DNA of 23,462 bases from Actinomycetes bacterium (GCA_023436925.1 JAEZHJ010000084.1:1-23462); one strand, 5' to 3'; counted from the first letter of the stretch, positions 14,376-22,677 are shown. The notes: generated from the letters alone by a model not told the origin. Numbers and translations: made by a program.

Positions 14376-15524
14376 GTGACTCAGCAACAGTGGGGACCCG
14401 CCGGCCCCCAGCAGCCGTGGCCGCGCACCGGGATGCAGCAGCCGTGGGGAGCCCCGCAGGCCGGGTGGACGCAGCCGGGCGCCCAGTACGCCGCGCCGCA
14501 GGGCTACCCACAGGGCTACCCGCCGGTCGCCGGCCAGGGCTTCGCCCCGCCGCCCGGGAGCTTCCCGCCGCCCCCGCCGCGGCGCCAGTCACCGCTGCGG
14601 CTGTTGCTGATGGGTGCGGTCGCTGTGGTCGCGGTCGGCTTCTTCTTCATCAGCCTGATGAGCTACCTGAACTCGGGCAACGAGGTCGTCGCGCCGCTGC
14701 CGCAGCCCGGCCAGACCTCCGCGCCGCCGACCGGCGTCCCGGCGCCGGACTTCGACCCGCCGGCGCTCCCGATCCCGAGGACCTACGACGAGGCCGAGCA
14801 GTGGCTGGTGGACAACGCGCTGTACTCCCAGTCGGTCGAGGTCCCCACCAACTGCACCCTGGGCCGGATGAGCCCGGTCGGGGCGGACCCGCAGGAACTC
14901 GAGGCCCACCTGAACAACCTGACCGGCTGCCTGATGATGGTGTGGCAGGGCCCGATGGAGCGCGCCGGGTTCATCATGCCGCGCCCGCCGGTGACGGTGT
15001 ATTCGGCCCCGATCACGACGGCTTGCGGCTCGCTGGACACCGGCAACGCCGTGTACTGCTCGGGTGACCAGCGGGTGTACTACGCGACCGACCTTCACGA
15101 GGTCTTCCAGCGGACCCCCGAGGTCGCCGACATCGCGTTCATGCCGGACATCGTGATCGGCCACGAGTTCGGGCACGCCCAGCAGGCCCGGTCGGGCATC
15201 CTGATCTCCAGCGCCGCCTTCGAGCAGCAGTTGGACGAGTCCGAGGCGCTGTGGTTCTCCCGCCGCTCCGAGCAGCAGGCCGACTGCCTGTCCGGCATGT
15301 TCATGAACGCCGTCGGCCAGGCCTCCCAGATCACCGACAGCGAGCGGCAGGCGATGCGCCAGGTCGCCCATGCGATCGGTGACGACGTGCTCACCGGGGA
15401 TCCCGACTACGAGGGTGACCACGGCTCGGGCGCCAACCGGGAGCGCTGGTTCGTGGCCGGCCAGGACAGCAACCAGGTGGGCGTGTGCAACACCTGGGTT
15501 GCGCCCAAGGACCAGGTGCGCTGA
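14376..15524 (+). CDS. Neutral zinc metallopeptidase, YpfJ-like, membrane-anchored
   Basis: This 382-residue protein begins with a Gln/Pro/Gly-rich cytoplasmic tail (about 1-70). One membrane helix follows (LLLMGAVAVVAVGFFFISLM, about 76-95), then a Pro-rich linker and an extracytoplasmic peptidase domain. HEFGH at 263-267 is the zinc-binding HExxH motif, and the acidic residue in RRSEQQADCLSG (296-306) is a likely further ligand, as in the putative neutral zinc metallopeptidase family. The ending GDHGSGANRERWFVAG is typical of that family. Six cysteines in the outer domain (for example C160, C185, C217, C228, C304, C371) may form disulphides. The GTG at 14376 was chosen over an upstream ATG at 14301 because of the adjacent -10 box and the natural start of the low-complexity tail. 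Substrates are unknown. It ends 9 bp from the convergent ispF. Confidence 0.88.
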   Translation: MTQQQWGPAGPQQPWPRTGMQQPWGAPQAGWTQPGAQYAAPQGYPQGYPPVAGQGFAPPPGSFPPPPPRRQSPLRLLLMGAVAVVAVGFFFISLMSYLNSGNEVVAPLPQPGQTSAPPTGVPAPDFDPPALPIPRTYDEAEQWLVDNALYSQSVEVPTNCTLGRMSPVGADPQELEAHLNNLTGCLMMVWQGPMERAGFIMPRPPVTVYSAPITTACGSLDTGNAVYCSGDQRVYYATDLHEVFQRTPEVADIAFMPDIVIGHEFGHAQQARSGILISSAAFEQQLDESEALWFSRRSEQQADCLSGMFMNAVGQASQITDSERQAMRQVAHAIGDDVLTGDPDYEGDHGSGANRERWFVAGQDSNQVGVCNTWVAPKDQVR

Positions 15525-15533
15525 CCCCCGGGC

Positions 15534-16016
15534 TCAGTGCTCCGGGCCGCTGAGCAGGGCGGTGGCAATAGCCGCGACGCCTTCGCCGCGTCCGGTCAGC
15601 CCCAGCCCGTCGGTCGTGGTGCCGGTGACGCTCACCGGGGCCCCGACCGCTTGCGCCAGCACCGCCTCGGCCTCGGCCCGGCGTCCGGACAGCCGCGGAC
15701 GGTTGCCGATCACCTGGATGGCGAGGTTGACGACGCTGAACCCGGCCTGATTCAGCCGCGCGACGGTCTCGGTCAGAAAAGCCACCCCGGCGGCACCGGC
15801 CCAGGCCGGGTCGGCGGTGCCGAAGTTGCTGCCGATATCGCCCAGCCCTGCCGCGGACAGCAGCGCATCCACGGCCGCGTGGCAGGCGACGTCACCGTCG
15901 GAATGGCCGGCCAGGCCCTGCGGCTCGTCCGGGAAGGACAACCCCGCCAGCCACATCGGCACGCCCGGCTCGAGCCGGTGGACGTCGGTCCCGATCCCGA
16001 CCCGCAACCCGGTCAC
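15534..16016 (-). CDS. ispF: 2-C-methyl-D-erythritol 2,4-cyclodiphosphate synthase
   Basis: This 160-residue enzyme of the MEP isoprenoid pathway cyclises CDP-methylerythritol 2-phosphate, releasing CMP. Metal ligands are visible as D11 and H13 in GIGTDVHRL and H46 in GHSDGDVACHAAVDALL. The C-terminal TTTDGLGLTGRGEG (133-146) is the CDP-binding signature. The length is normal for the homotrimeric enzyme. The frame remains open far upstream, but the GTG at 16016 is right: it begins at the conserved N terminus and overlaps the ispD stop by 4 bases (GTGA), implying coupled translation. IspD and IspF are separate proteins here, not the fused IspDF found in some proteobacteria. Confidence 0.96.
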   Translation of the reverse strand: MTGLRVGIGTDVHRLEPGVPMWLAGLSFPDEPQGLAGHSDGDVACHAAVDALLSAAGLGDIGSNFGTADPAWAGAAGVAFLTETVARLNQAGFSVVNLAIQVIGNRPRLSGRRAEAEAVLAQAVGAPVSVTGTTTDGLGLTGRGEGVAAIATALLSGPEH

Positions 16017-16726
16017 GGCTGCCCCTCTTCCTGCCGGAGCGCCAGCAGGGCGCGCGCCAGGTCGAGGTCCTCGGCCCGGGTGATCTTGAAGGCGGTCGCG
16101 GCACCCTCGACGAGGGTGACCTGGTGGCCGGCCGCCTCGCACACTCCGACGTCGTCGGTCGCCTCGACCCCGCGTTCGACGGCCGCCCGGTGGCTGTCCA
16201 GCAGGGTCGCGAAGTCGAAGCCCTGCGGAGTCTGGACCGCACGCAGTTCGGAGCGGTCGACCGGGCTGGACAGCCCGTCGCGTTCGACCCGGCGCAGCGA
16301 GTCCACCACCGGCAGCGCCGGCGTGACGGCCCGCGCGCCTGAGCCGACCGCGTCGATCACCCGGGCCACCATGTCGGCCGGCACCAGCGGGCGGACGGCG
16401 TCGTGCACCAGGACGATCCGGGCGGCGGACAGCTGGGGGTGGGCCGCGATGGCCTCGAGCCCGCGCAGCACCGACTCCTGCCGGGTGTCGCCACCGGTGA
16501 CCACGGTCAGCGGCAGGCTGCAGGTCGCCAGTGCGGAGATGAAATGGTGCTCGGCGCTGCGGGAGATGACGACGACCACGGCGTCCACCCCGCCGGCTGC
16601 CAGCGACTCGATGGCGACGCCGATCACCGTGCTGTCGGCCAGCGGCACCACCGGCTTGGGCAGCGGACCGCCGAACCGGGTGCCCATCCCGGCCGCGACG
16701 ACGAGGGCGACCACCGGGTTCGACAT
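16013..16726 (-). CDS. ispD: 2-C-methyl-D-erythritol 4-phosphate cytidylyltransferase
   Basis: This 237-residue cytidylyltransferase makes CDP-methylerythritol from MEP and CTP, the third step of the MEP pathway. It has the nucleotide-binding loop AAGMGTRFGG (11-20) with K24 shortly after, VHDAVRPL (107-114) and the substrate-binding TPQGF (166-170). The start is the ATG at 16726: it begins the conserved N terminus and is preceded by TATACT with a 6-nt gap, so the mRNA is probably leaderless. The reading frame continues upstream antisense to dxs, which is fortuitous. It is co-transcribed with ispF and divergent from dxs. Confidence 0.96.
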   Translation of the reverse strand: MSNPVVALVVAAGMGTRFGGPLPKPVVPLADSTVIGVAIESLAAGGVDAVVVVISRSAEHHFISALATCSLPLTVVTGGDTRQESVLRGLEAIAAHPQLSAARIVLVHDAVRPLVPADMVARVIDAVGSGARAVTPALPVVDSLRRVERDGLSSPVDRSELRAVQTPQGFDFATLLDSHRAAVERGVEATDDVGVCEAAGHQVTLVEGAATAFKITRAEDLDLARALLALRQEEGQP

Positions 16727-16738
16727 GCCCGCAGTATA
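16727..16738 (-). promoter_or_regulatory. Putative leaderless promoter of ispD-ispF
   Basis: TATACT (16738-16733 on the minus strand) is a near-consensus -10 box separated from the ATG by only 6 nt (GCGGGC), leaving no room for a ribosome-binding site. No recognisable -35 is present 17 nt further upstream. Confidence 0.6.
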
Positions 16739-16810
16739 GGAGGGGCTGCCGGCCGGCGGCGTCCGGACTGACCCCGACGCGGCGATGGAGACCCACTCCG
16801 GGCCGGGACG

Positions 16811-16822
16811 TACACTCGTCAG
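16811..16822 (+). promoter_or_regulatory. Putative leaderless promoter of dxs
   Basis: TACACT at 16811-16816 ends 6 nt before the GTG at 16823, and no Shine-Dalgarno sequence is seen. The ispD -10 box lies about 73 bp away on the other strand, so the two MEP-pathway transcripts diverge from one short region. Confidence 0.55.
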
Positions 16823-18733
16823 GTGGCCTTCCTTGAGTCGATCGACCAGCCGTCCGATCTGCATGGGCTGAGCGTCGACGAACTGAAGGTCCTCGCTGAC
16901 GAGATCCGCGCCTTCCTGATCAGCAACGTGAGCCGCACCGGCGGCCACCTGGGTCCGAACCTGGGCATCGTCGAGTTGAGCATCGCCCTGCACCGGGTGT
17001 TCGACTCGCCGACCGACCCGATCATCTTCGACACCGGGCACCAGAGCTACGTCCACAAGATCCTGACCGGACGCCGCGACGCCTTCGCCACGCTGCGCCA
17101 GCCGGGCGGCCTCTCGGGCTACCCCAGCCGCGCGGAGTCCTCCCACGACTGGGTGGAGAACTCGCACGCCTCCACCTCGCTGTCGTGGGCGGAGGGCCTG
17201 GCCAAGGGGTTCAAGGTCACGGGCCAGGACCGTCAGGTGGTGGCGGTGATCGGCGACGGGGCGCTCACCGGCGGCATGATCTGGGAGGCGCTGAACAACA
17301 TCGCGGTGCAGCGCGACCTGCGGCTGGTCATCGTGGTCAACGACAACGGCCGTTCCTACACCCCGACCGTGGGCGGCATCGCGACCCAGCTGCAGGGGCT
17401 GGGCCAGCAACTGACCGCGATCCGCACCGATCACCGCTATGAGCGCTTCCTGACCTGGATCAAGCGCCGGGTGCGCGCCCTGCCCAAGATCGGCCCGATG
17501 GTCTACGGGATCCTGCACGGCATCAAGATGGGCGTGCGGGACGTGCTGGTGCCGCAGGGTATGTTCGCCGACCTGGGCCTGAAGTACATCGGCCCGATCA
17601 ACGGCCACGACATCGCCGCAGTCGAGTTCGCGCTGCAACAGGCGAAGGGGTTCGGCGGCCCGGTGCTGGTCCACTGCATCACCGAGAAGGGCCGCGGTTT
17701 CGCCCCCGCCGAGGAGCACGAGGAGGACCGCTTCCATGCGGTCGGCCAGTTCGACGAGTCCAGCGGCGAGCCGCTCGCCGTGTCCGGCGCCCGGACCTGG
17801 ACCGACGCCTTCGGCGAGGAACTGGCCCGGATCGGCTCGACCAACGACCAGGTCGTCGCCGTGACCGCGGCGATGCTCCATCCCACCGGGCTGGACCGGT
17901 TCGCGCGGCACTTCCCCGAGCGGGTCTTCGACGTCGGCATCGCCGAGCAGCACGCCGTCACCTCTGCGGCCGGTCTGGCCACCGCCGGCCTGCACCCGGT
18001 GGTGGCGGTCTACGCCACCTTCCTCAACCGGGCCTTCGACCAGGTCCTGATGGACGTGGCCCTGCACCGGCTCGGCGTGACCTTCGTCCTGGATCGGGCC
18101 GGGGTGACCGGTCCGGACGGGCCCAGCCACAACGGGATGTGGGACCTGTCGATCCTGGGACTGGTGCCCGGGCTGCGGCTGGCGGCCCCGCGTGACGAGG
18201 AGCGGCTGGTCGAAGCCTTGCGACTCGCCGTCACCGTCGACGACGCTCCCACCGTGATCCGCTTCTCCAAGGAGCAGGTCCCCGACCCGCTGCCCGCCAT
18301 CTCACGTCGCGGGAGCGTCGACGTGCTGCTGGCCAGCCAGACCGGACGCGTGCTGGTGGTCGGCTACGGTCAGCTCGCCGGGGTCGCCGTCGAGGTCGGC
18401 CGGCAACTGCAGGAGGCCGGCATCGGCGCCACGGTGGTGGACCCGGTCTGGGCACTGCCGGTCTCGGCCGACCTGCTCGAGCTCGTCGGCGAGCACGACC
18501 TCGTGATCACCATCGAGGACGGCGGGGTGGCCGGCGGGCTGGGATCGCGGTTGTCGCAGGAGGCACGGGCCAGTGGCATCGACACCCCGCTGCGCGAGTT
18601 CGGGATCCCGCAGGACTTCCTGCCCCAGGGCAACCGCTCGGAGTTGCTGGAGGCGATCGGGCTCTCCAGCAAGCAGATCACCCGCGAGGTGGTCGAGGCC
18701 TTCAGCCACCAGTTGCGGACCCCGCGCCCCTAG
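16823..18733 (+). CDS. dxs: 1-deoxy-D-xylulose-5-phosphate synthase
   Basis: This 636-residue thiamine-diphosphate enzyme condenses pyruvate and glyceraldehyde 3-phosphate to DXP, the entry step of the MEP pathway. It carries the N-terminal TGGHLGPNLG (39-48) with its catalytic histidine, and the ThDP/magnesium motif GDGALTGG (144-151) running to NDN (173-175). The transketolase-like central domain has GIAEQHAVT (372-380; E375 is the predicted cofactor-activating glutamate) and DRAGVTGPDGPSHNG (424-438). A C-terminal domain contains TIEDGGVAGGLGS. Domain order and length are normal. The GTG at 16823 is supported by a -10 box 6 nt upstream. It is divergent from ispD-ispF, so three MEP-pathway genes sit together, and it converges on carD. 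Confidence 0.97.
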   Translation: MAFLESIDQPSDLHGLSVDELKVLADEIRAFLISNVSRTGGHLGPNLGIVELSIALHRVFDSPTDPIIFDTGHQSYVHKILTGRRDAFATLRQPGGLSGYPSRAESSHDWVENSHASTSLSWAEGLAKGFKVTGQDRQVVAVIGDGALTGGMIWEALNNIAVQRDLRLVIVVNDNGRSYTPTVGGIATQLQGLGQQLTAIRTDHRYERFLTWIKRRVRALPKIGPMVYGILHGIKMGVRDVLVPQGMFADLGLKYIGPINGHDIAAVEFALQQAKGFGGPVLVHCITEKGRGFAPAEEHEEDRFHAVGQFDESSGEPLAVSGARTWTDAFGEELARIGSTNDQVVAVTAAMLHPTGLDRFARHFPERVFDVGIAEQHAVTSAAGLATAGLHPVVAVYATFLNRAFDQVLMDVALHRLGVTFVLDRAGVTGPDGPSHNGMWDLSILGLVPGLRLAAPRDEERLVEALRLAVTVDDAPTVIRFSKEQVPDPLPAISRRGSVDVLLASQTGRVLVVGYGQLAGVAVEVGRQLQEAGIGATVVDPVWALPVSADLLELVGEHDLVITIEDGGVAGGLGSRLSQEARASGIDTPLREFGIPQDFLPQGNRSELLEAIGLSSKQITREVVEAFSHQLRTPRP

Positions 18734-18824
18734 GCCGGGCCGGGCGGTCCGCCACTCGCGGCGTCGCAGCCCGCACGGCGTCCGTCCCGCAAGCCGACTG
18801 CACTGACCAGCCCCTGACAAACCG

Positions 18825-18856
18825 CGGAGCCGGCCACCTTGCGGTGACCGGCTCCG
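18825..18856. terminator. Bidirectional hairpin terminator between dxs and carD
   Basis: CGGAGCCGG (18825-18833) pairs with CCGGCTCCG (18848-18856). After one mismatch the stem continues with 4 more pairs around a TTGC loop. GTGTCGTTTGT follows on the plus strand and GCGGTTTGTCAG on the minus strand, both moderately U-rich. It lies between convergent genes and is the best terminator in the window. Confidence 0.75.
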
Positions 18857-18878
18857 TGTCGTTTGTAGCCAGGTGGGC

Positions 18879-19364
18879 TCAGGAGGCGAGGACCTCGTCC
18901 AGCAGGACCTCGGCCCGCTCCTCCGCCACCTTCTCGGCGAGCGCGAGCTCGGAGACCAGGATCTGGCGAGCCTTCGCCAGCATCCGCTTCTCGCCGGCCG
19001 ACAGGCCGCGCTCCCGCTCCCGGCGCCACAGGTCGCGGACAACCTCGGCGACCTTCATGACATTGCCGGAGTGCAGCTTCTCGAGATTGGCCTTGTAGCG
19101 CCGTGACCAGTTGGTGGGCTCTTCGGCATGCGGTGCACGCAGCACCCCGAACACCCGCTCCAGGCCATCGGCGTCGACCACGTCGCGAACTCCGACGAGG
19201 TCGAGGTTGCAGGCGGGCACGCGAACCACAAGGTCGTTCTGCCCGACGATCCGCAACACCAGGTAGAGTTTGTCTTCACCTCGAATGGTGCGGGTCTCCA
19301 TCGCTTCGATGACCGCCGCGCCATGATTGGGGTAGACCACCGTCTCACCGACCGTGAACGTCAT
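18879..19364 (-). CDS. carD: CarD-type RNA polymerase-binding transcription factor
   Basis: This 161-residue protein is almost the same length as mycobacterial CarD (162). An N-terminal CarD_CdnL/TRCF RNA-polymerase-interaction domain (FTVGETVVYPNHGAAVIEA, 3-21) is followed by a helical DNA-binding domain with PTNWSRRYKANLEKLHSGN (83-101). W86 there corresponds to the tryptophan known to wedge into the promoter bubble. CarD stabilises open complexes, notably at rRNA promoters. The ATG at 19364 is preceded by AAAGGGG and a possible promoter. In mycobacteria carD is followed directly by ispD and ispF; here dxs on the opposite strand lies between them. Confidence 0.96.
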   Translation of the reverse strand: MTFTVGETVVYPNHGAAVIEAMETRTIRGEDKLYLVLRIVGQNDLVVRVPACNLDLVGVRDVVDADGLERVFGVLRAPHAEEPTNWSRRYKANLEKLHSGNVMKVAEVVRDLWRRERERGLSAGEKRMLAKARQILVSELALAEKVAEERAEVLLDEVLAS

Positions 19365-19394
19365 ATTTACTTGGACCCCTTTCGCAGACCACCC

Positions 19395-19423
19395 ATTGTA
19401 GCACGCGGGGTGGCATCCCGGAA
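19395..19423 (-). promoter_or_regulatory. Possible carD promoter
   Basis: TACAAT (19400-19395) on the minus strand is a good -10 box about 30 nt ahead of the carD start codon. TTCCGG (19423-19418) stands 17 nt upstream as a poor -35. Only the -10 is convincing. Confidence 0.4.
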
Positions 19424-19477
19424 TGGCGTTTGTGCTAGCCAATGCCCCTTTTGGGGGTTGACAAGCGGACTTGGGGT

Positions 19478-19513
19478 CTGCTGGCCGGGGGTGGGCGGGA
19501 CGGTTTCCAGCAG
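19478..19513. terminator. Possible hairpin between the fructose operon and carD
   Basis: CTGCTGG (19478-19484) and CCAGCAG (19507-19513) form a perfect 7-bp stem with a 22-nt loop, about 75 nt past the PTS gene stop. The long loop and absence of a U-tract make termination uncertain. No coding sequence is seen between 19365 and 19587. Confidence 0.3.
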
Positions 19514-19587
19514 CCTGGCGTGCCTCAATTCGGCGGCCACAAGGAGGTATCCCGGATCCGGGGCTGCCGCGGGGACGGACAGGCGCG

Positions 19588-21684
19588 TCAGGCGGCCACC
19601 GCCGCAGGCTTGGTCGGGATGAGCTGTTTCAGGGCGAGGACGGCGCCGGCGCCGACCACCATGCCGGCGATCACCGCGACCAGGAAGGCCCAGATCGGCT
19701 CGATGGCGAACAGGACGAAGGCGCCGCCGTGGGGTGCCTTGGAGGTGACCCCCAGGGCCATGCACAAGGCGCCGGTCACGGCCCCGCCGGCCATCATCGC
19801 GGGGATCACCCGGAACGGGTCGACCGCGGCGAACGGGATCGCGCCCTCGGAGATGAATGCCGCGCCCAGCAGCCAGGCCGCCCGGCCGTTCTCCCGCTCG
19901 ACCTCGCTGAACATGCTCTGCCGCAGCGTGGTCGCCAACGCCATGGCCAGCGGGGGCACCATGCCGGCCGCCATCACGGTGGCCATCACCCGCAGCGAGG
20001 CGGGGTTGTCGATCGCCAGGCCGGCGGTGGCGAACAGGTAGGCCGCCTTGTTCACCGGCCCGCCCAGGTCGAAGCACATCATCAGGCCGAGGATCACACC
20101 GAGCAGGATCGCCGAGGCGCCGGAGAGGCTGGACAGCCAGGACTCCAGGGCCACGGTCAGGGCGGCCAACGGCTGACCGAGCAGGAAGTACATGAGGGCA
20201 CCGGTCAGGAAGGTCACCACCAGCGGGATGATCACCACCGGCATGAGGCCGGCCAGCCAGCGAGGCGCCTTGAAGCCGGAGATCCACAGCGCGAGCGCCC
20301 CCGCCACCAGGCCGGTGACCAGACCGCCGAGGAAGCCGGCGCCCAGCGCGACCGAGATCGCGCCGCCGACGAATCCGGGGGCGATGCCCGGGCGACCGGC
20401 CAGGGCGAAGGCGATGAAGCCGGACAGCGCGGGGACGAGGAAGCCGAACGCCGCCCCGCCGATCGCGAACAGGACCGCGCCCAGATACATGGCGATCCCC
20501 GCCGGGGCCGAGGTCAGGGAGTTCGTCGCCAGGACCAGGTCGCCGATCGAGGTGCCGGCCTCGACCCCGCTCTGGCAGACCTCGGCACTCAGCCAGGCCA
20601 GCGCCTCACACCCCCGGGCACCGTTGACGCCGGGGGTCAGCGAGACGTCGTAGCCGGCCAGCAGGAAGCTCAGTGCGATCAGCAGGCCGCCGGCGGCGAC
20701 GAACGGGATCATGTACGAGACGCCGGTCATCAGTGCCTGCCGGATCCGGGCGCCGACGCCCAGCTCCTGCCCGGGGGTGCCGGCGCCGGCAGCCGCAGCC
20801 GTGCCCGCCACCTTCGGGGCATCCGGGTTCTCGCTCGCGGCCAGCGCCTCGGCCACCATCTTGTCCGGCTCGTTGATCGCCCGCTTCACGCCGGACTCGA
20901 CCAGCGGCAGCCCGGCGAACCGCTCCCGGTCGCGGACCGGGACGTCGTGGGCGAAGATCACCGCGTCTGCCCGGGCGATCAGGGCCGGGTCGAGCGGGAC
21001 CACCTTGCCCGACCCCTGCGGTTCCACCACCAGCTCAACCCCGGCCGCCTTGCCGGCCTGCTCCAGACCATCGGCCGCCATGAAGGTGTGCGCGATCCCG
21101 GTCGGGCAGGAGGTGACCGCCACGATCAGCTTGCGGTCCGGCTCGCCGCCGCCGGCAACAGCAGCTGTCGAACCGGCGGCGGTGGCCGCGCCGGCCGCGG
21201 GCGCCGCAGCTGCGGTGGCGGGCTCCGGCTCGTCGGGGGCGGTGGCCTGCTCGACCAGGGCGACGATCTGCTCCCCGGTGGTGGCCGAGCGAAGCCCGTC
21301 CAGGAACTCGCTGCGCATCAGGGAGCGGGCGAGCTTGGCCAGCAGCTGCAGGTGGGCGTCGTCGGAGCCCTCGGAGGCGGCGATCATGAAGGCCAGGTCC
21401 GCCGGGCCGTCCGCTGCGCCGAAGTCGACCGGCGGGGACAGCCGGGCGAAGGCGAGGGTGTTGGTGGTCACGGCGGCTGACCGGCAGTGCGGGATCGCGA
21501 TCCCGCCGCCCAGGCCGGTGACCGCCTTCTCCTCGCGGGCCAGGGCGTCAGCGGCCAGGCCGACGGCGTCCGCCCGGCCACTGGCCGCCACCAACTCCGC
21601 CAACGCGGTGATGACCTCGGCTTTGGTGGGGCCGAGGTCGGCGTCCAGCACGACCAGTGCGGGGGTGATCAGGGGCTCGGACAT
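19588..21684 (-). CDS. fruA: Fructose-specific PTS permease, fused EIIA-EIIB-EIIC
   Basis: This 698-residue fusion imports fructose and phosphorylates it to fructose 1-phosphate using phosphate from HPr. The EIIA domain (about 1-148) has the phospho-accepting H66 in GGGIAIPHCRS. An Ala/Pro-rich linker (about 150-183) precedes EIIB (about 184-285) with active-site C193 in VTSCPTGIAHTF. A second Ala/Gly linker leads to the membrane EIIC domain (from about 310) with GVSYMIPFVAAGG, FDLGGPVNKAAY (538-549), SEGAIPFAA (612-620) and PHGGAF (651-656). Residues about 345-395 form a hydrophilic loop with two cysteines (C359, C370). The ATG at 21684 is preceded by GAAGGA. It is the last gene of the fructose operon, 33 bp after fruK. 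Confidence 0.95.
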   Translation of the reverse strand: MSEPLITPALVVLDADLGPTKAEVITALAELVAASGRADAVGLAADALAREEKAVTGLGGGIAIPHCRSAAVTTNTLAFARLSPPVDFGAADGPADLAFMIAASEGSDDAHLQLLAKLARSLMRSEFLDGLRSATTGEQIVALVEQATAPDEPEPATAAAAPAAGAATAAGSTAAVAGGGEPDRKLIVAVTSCPTGIAHTFMAADGLEQAGKAAGVELVVEPQGSGKVVPLDPALIARADAVIFAHDVPVRDRERFAGLPLVESGVKRAINEPDKMVAEALAASENPDAPKVAGTAAAAGAGTPGQELGVGARIRQALMTGVSYMIPFVAAGGLLIALSFLLAGYDVSLTPGVNGARGCEALAWLSAEVCQSGVEAGTSIGDLVLATNSLTSAPAGIAMYLGAVLFAIGGAAFGFLVPALSGFIAFALAGRPGIAPGFVGGAISVALGAGFLGGLVTGLVAGALALWISGFKAPRWLAGLMPVVIIPLVVTFLTGALMYFLLGQPLAALTVALESWLSSLSGASAILLGVILGLMMCFDLGGPVNKAAYLFATAGLAIDNPASLRVMATVMAAGMVPPLAMALATTLRQSMFSEVERENGRAAWLLGAAFISEGAIPFAAVDPFRVIPAMMAGGAVTGALCMALGVTSKAPHGGAFVLFAIEPIWAFLVAVIAGMVVGAGAVLALKQLIPTKPAAVAA

Positions 21685-21717
21685 CAGGTTTCCTTCGGGG
21701 GTGGGTGGTGGAAGGAG

Positions 21718-22677
21718 CTACTCCAGGGTGCGCACGATGACGGCGTCCCTGTCGAGCTGGTCTGGGCGCGGGAGGGTGGTCCCGGCGAGTGAGGCGGCGG
21801 CCGACCCGTAGGCGACCGCCGTCCGCAGGCGTTCGGCGGGGGACCCGCCGCGGGTGTCGGCCAGGATGTAGCCGGCCACCGAGGAGTCGCCGGCACCGAC
21901 GGTGCTGCGGACGGTGATCCGCGGCGGAGTGGCGTGCCAGGCGCCCTGCGGGGTGACCAGCACCGCGCCGGCGGCGCCGAGGGTGGCCATCACGGCACCG
22001 ACCCCTCGCTCGACCAGTGCGCGGGCGGCGGTGACGCAGCCGGTCGGGTCGCCTGCGGCGGCCTCGGCCTCGAGGCGGCCGCCGTCGGCCCCGGTGAGCT
22101 GGGCGAGTTCCTCGGAGTTGGGCTTGAGCAGGTCGGGAGCTGCCTGCGGGAACTGCGCCGCGAGCGCGAGCAGGGGTGCGTCGGAGGTGTCGACGGCGAT
22201 CCGTCCACCCCACGGCCGCAGCGCCCGGACCAGGTCGGCGTACCAGTCGGTCGGCACCCCGGGCGGCAGCGAACCCGACAGGACCACCCAGTCGGCGTGC
22301 TCGGACTCCAGCACCAACAGGTTCGCCAACTGCTCCACATTCTCGGCAGTCAGGGTGGGTCCGGGCTCGTTGACCTTGGTGGTGGTCCCGTCCGGCTCGG
22401 TCAGGGTGAGGTTGACCCGGGCCGGCTCGGCCAGCGGGACGCAGCGGTAGGGCAGGTTCACCCGCTCCAACTCGGCCAGGATCGGATCGCGGGGGCCTGC
22501 CGGCAGGATGGCCCGCACCGGATGCCCGGCGGCCAGCACGACGCGGGCGACGTTGATCCCCTTGCCCCCGGGGTCGACGGTGGTGCCGAGGATGCGGTTC
22601 ACCCCGCCGCGGGCCAGCGGCTCGCCCAGCGAGGCCGTCCGGTCCAGCCCGGGGTTGGCGGTCAGGGTCACTATCAC
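21718..22677 (-). CDS. fruK: 1-phosphofructokinase
   Basis: This 319-residue PfkB/ribokinase-family kinase phosphorylates fructose 1-phosphate, the PTS product, to fructose 1,6-bisphosphate. It has the N terminus MIVTLTANPGLDRT, the substrate loop DPGGKGINVA (35-44), GSLPPG (135-140) and the catalytic/anion-hole motif GAGDSSVAGY (261-270). The GTG at 22677 overlaps the regulator stop by 4 bases, indicating translational coupling. Position between a DeoR-type regulator and the fructose PTS gene supports 1-phosphofructokinase over tagatose-6-phosphate kinase, a near relative. Confidence 0.95.
   Translation of the reverse strand: MIVTLTANPGLDRTASLGEPLARGGVNRILGTTVDPGGKGINVARVVLAAGHPVRAILPAGPRDPILAELERVNLPYRCVPLAEPARVNLTLTEPDGTTTKVNEPGPTLTAENVEQLANLLVLESEHADWVVLSGSLPPGVPTDWYADLVRALRPWGGRIAVDTSDAPLLALAAQFPQAAPDLLKPNSEELAQLTGADGGRLEAEAAAGDPTGCVTAARALVERGVGAVMATLGAAGAVLVTPQGAWHATPPRITVRSTVGAGDSSVAGYILADTRGGSPAERLRTAVAYGSAAASLAGTTLPRPDQLDRDAVIVRTLE

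Noticed and set aside
15534..16796. A 420-codon frame that could suggest a longer or fused IspF
   Set aside because: The upstream portion overlaps ispD in another frame and is Arg/Gly-rich noise; IspF proper starts at the GTG at 16016. ispD and ispF are in different frames, so there is no IspDF fusion.
16013..18130. A 705-codon minus-strand frame containing IspD at its end
   Set aside because: The part beyond 16726 is antisense to dxs, low-complexity in composition and without homology I recognise; the conserved IspD N terminus begins at 16726 right after a -10 box.
19458..19486. TTGACA on the plus strand in the carD-PTS gap
   Set aside because: The position 17 nt downstream (CTGGCC) has no resemblance to a -10 box and no plus-strand gene follows.
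19551..19562. 12-bp palindrome CCCGGATCCGGG downstream of the PTS gene
   Set aside because: It has no loop, sits after the gene end and is a likely chance palindrome in GC-rich DNA; no regulator or repeat copy supports it.
19471..21480. Long plus-strand open frame opposite the fructose PTS gene
   Set aside because: It is a codon-bias shadow of a high-GC gene: the protein is Gly/Arg/Gln/His-rich without domains, and the opposite strand encodes a complete EIIABC.
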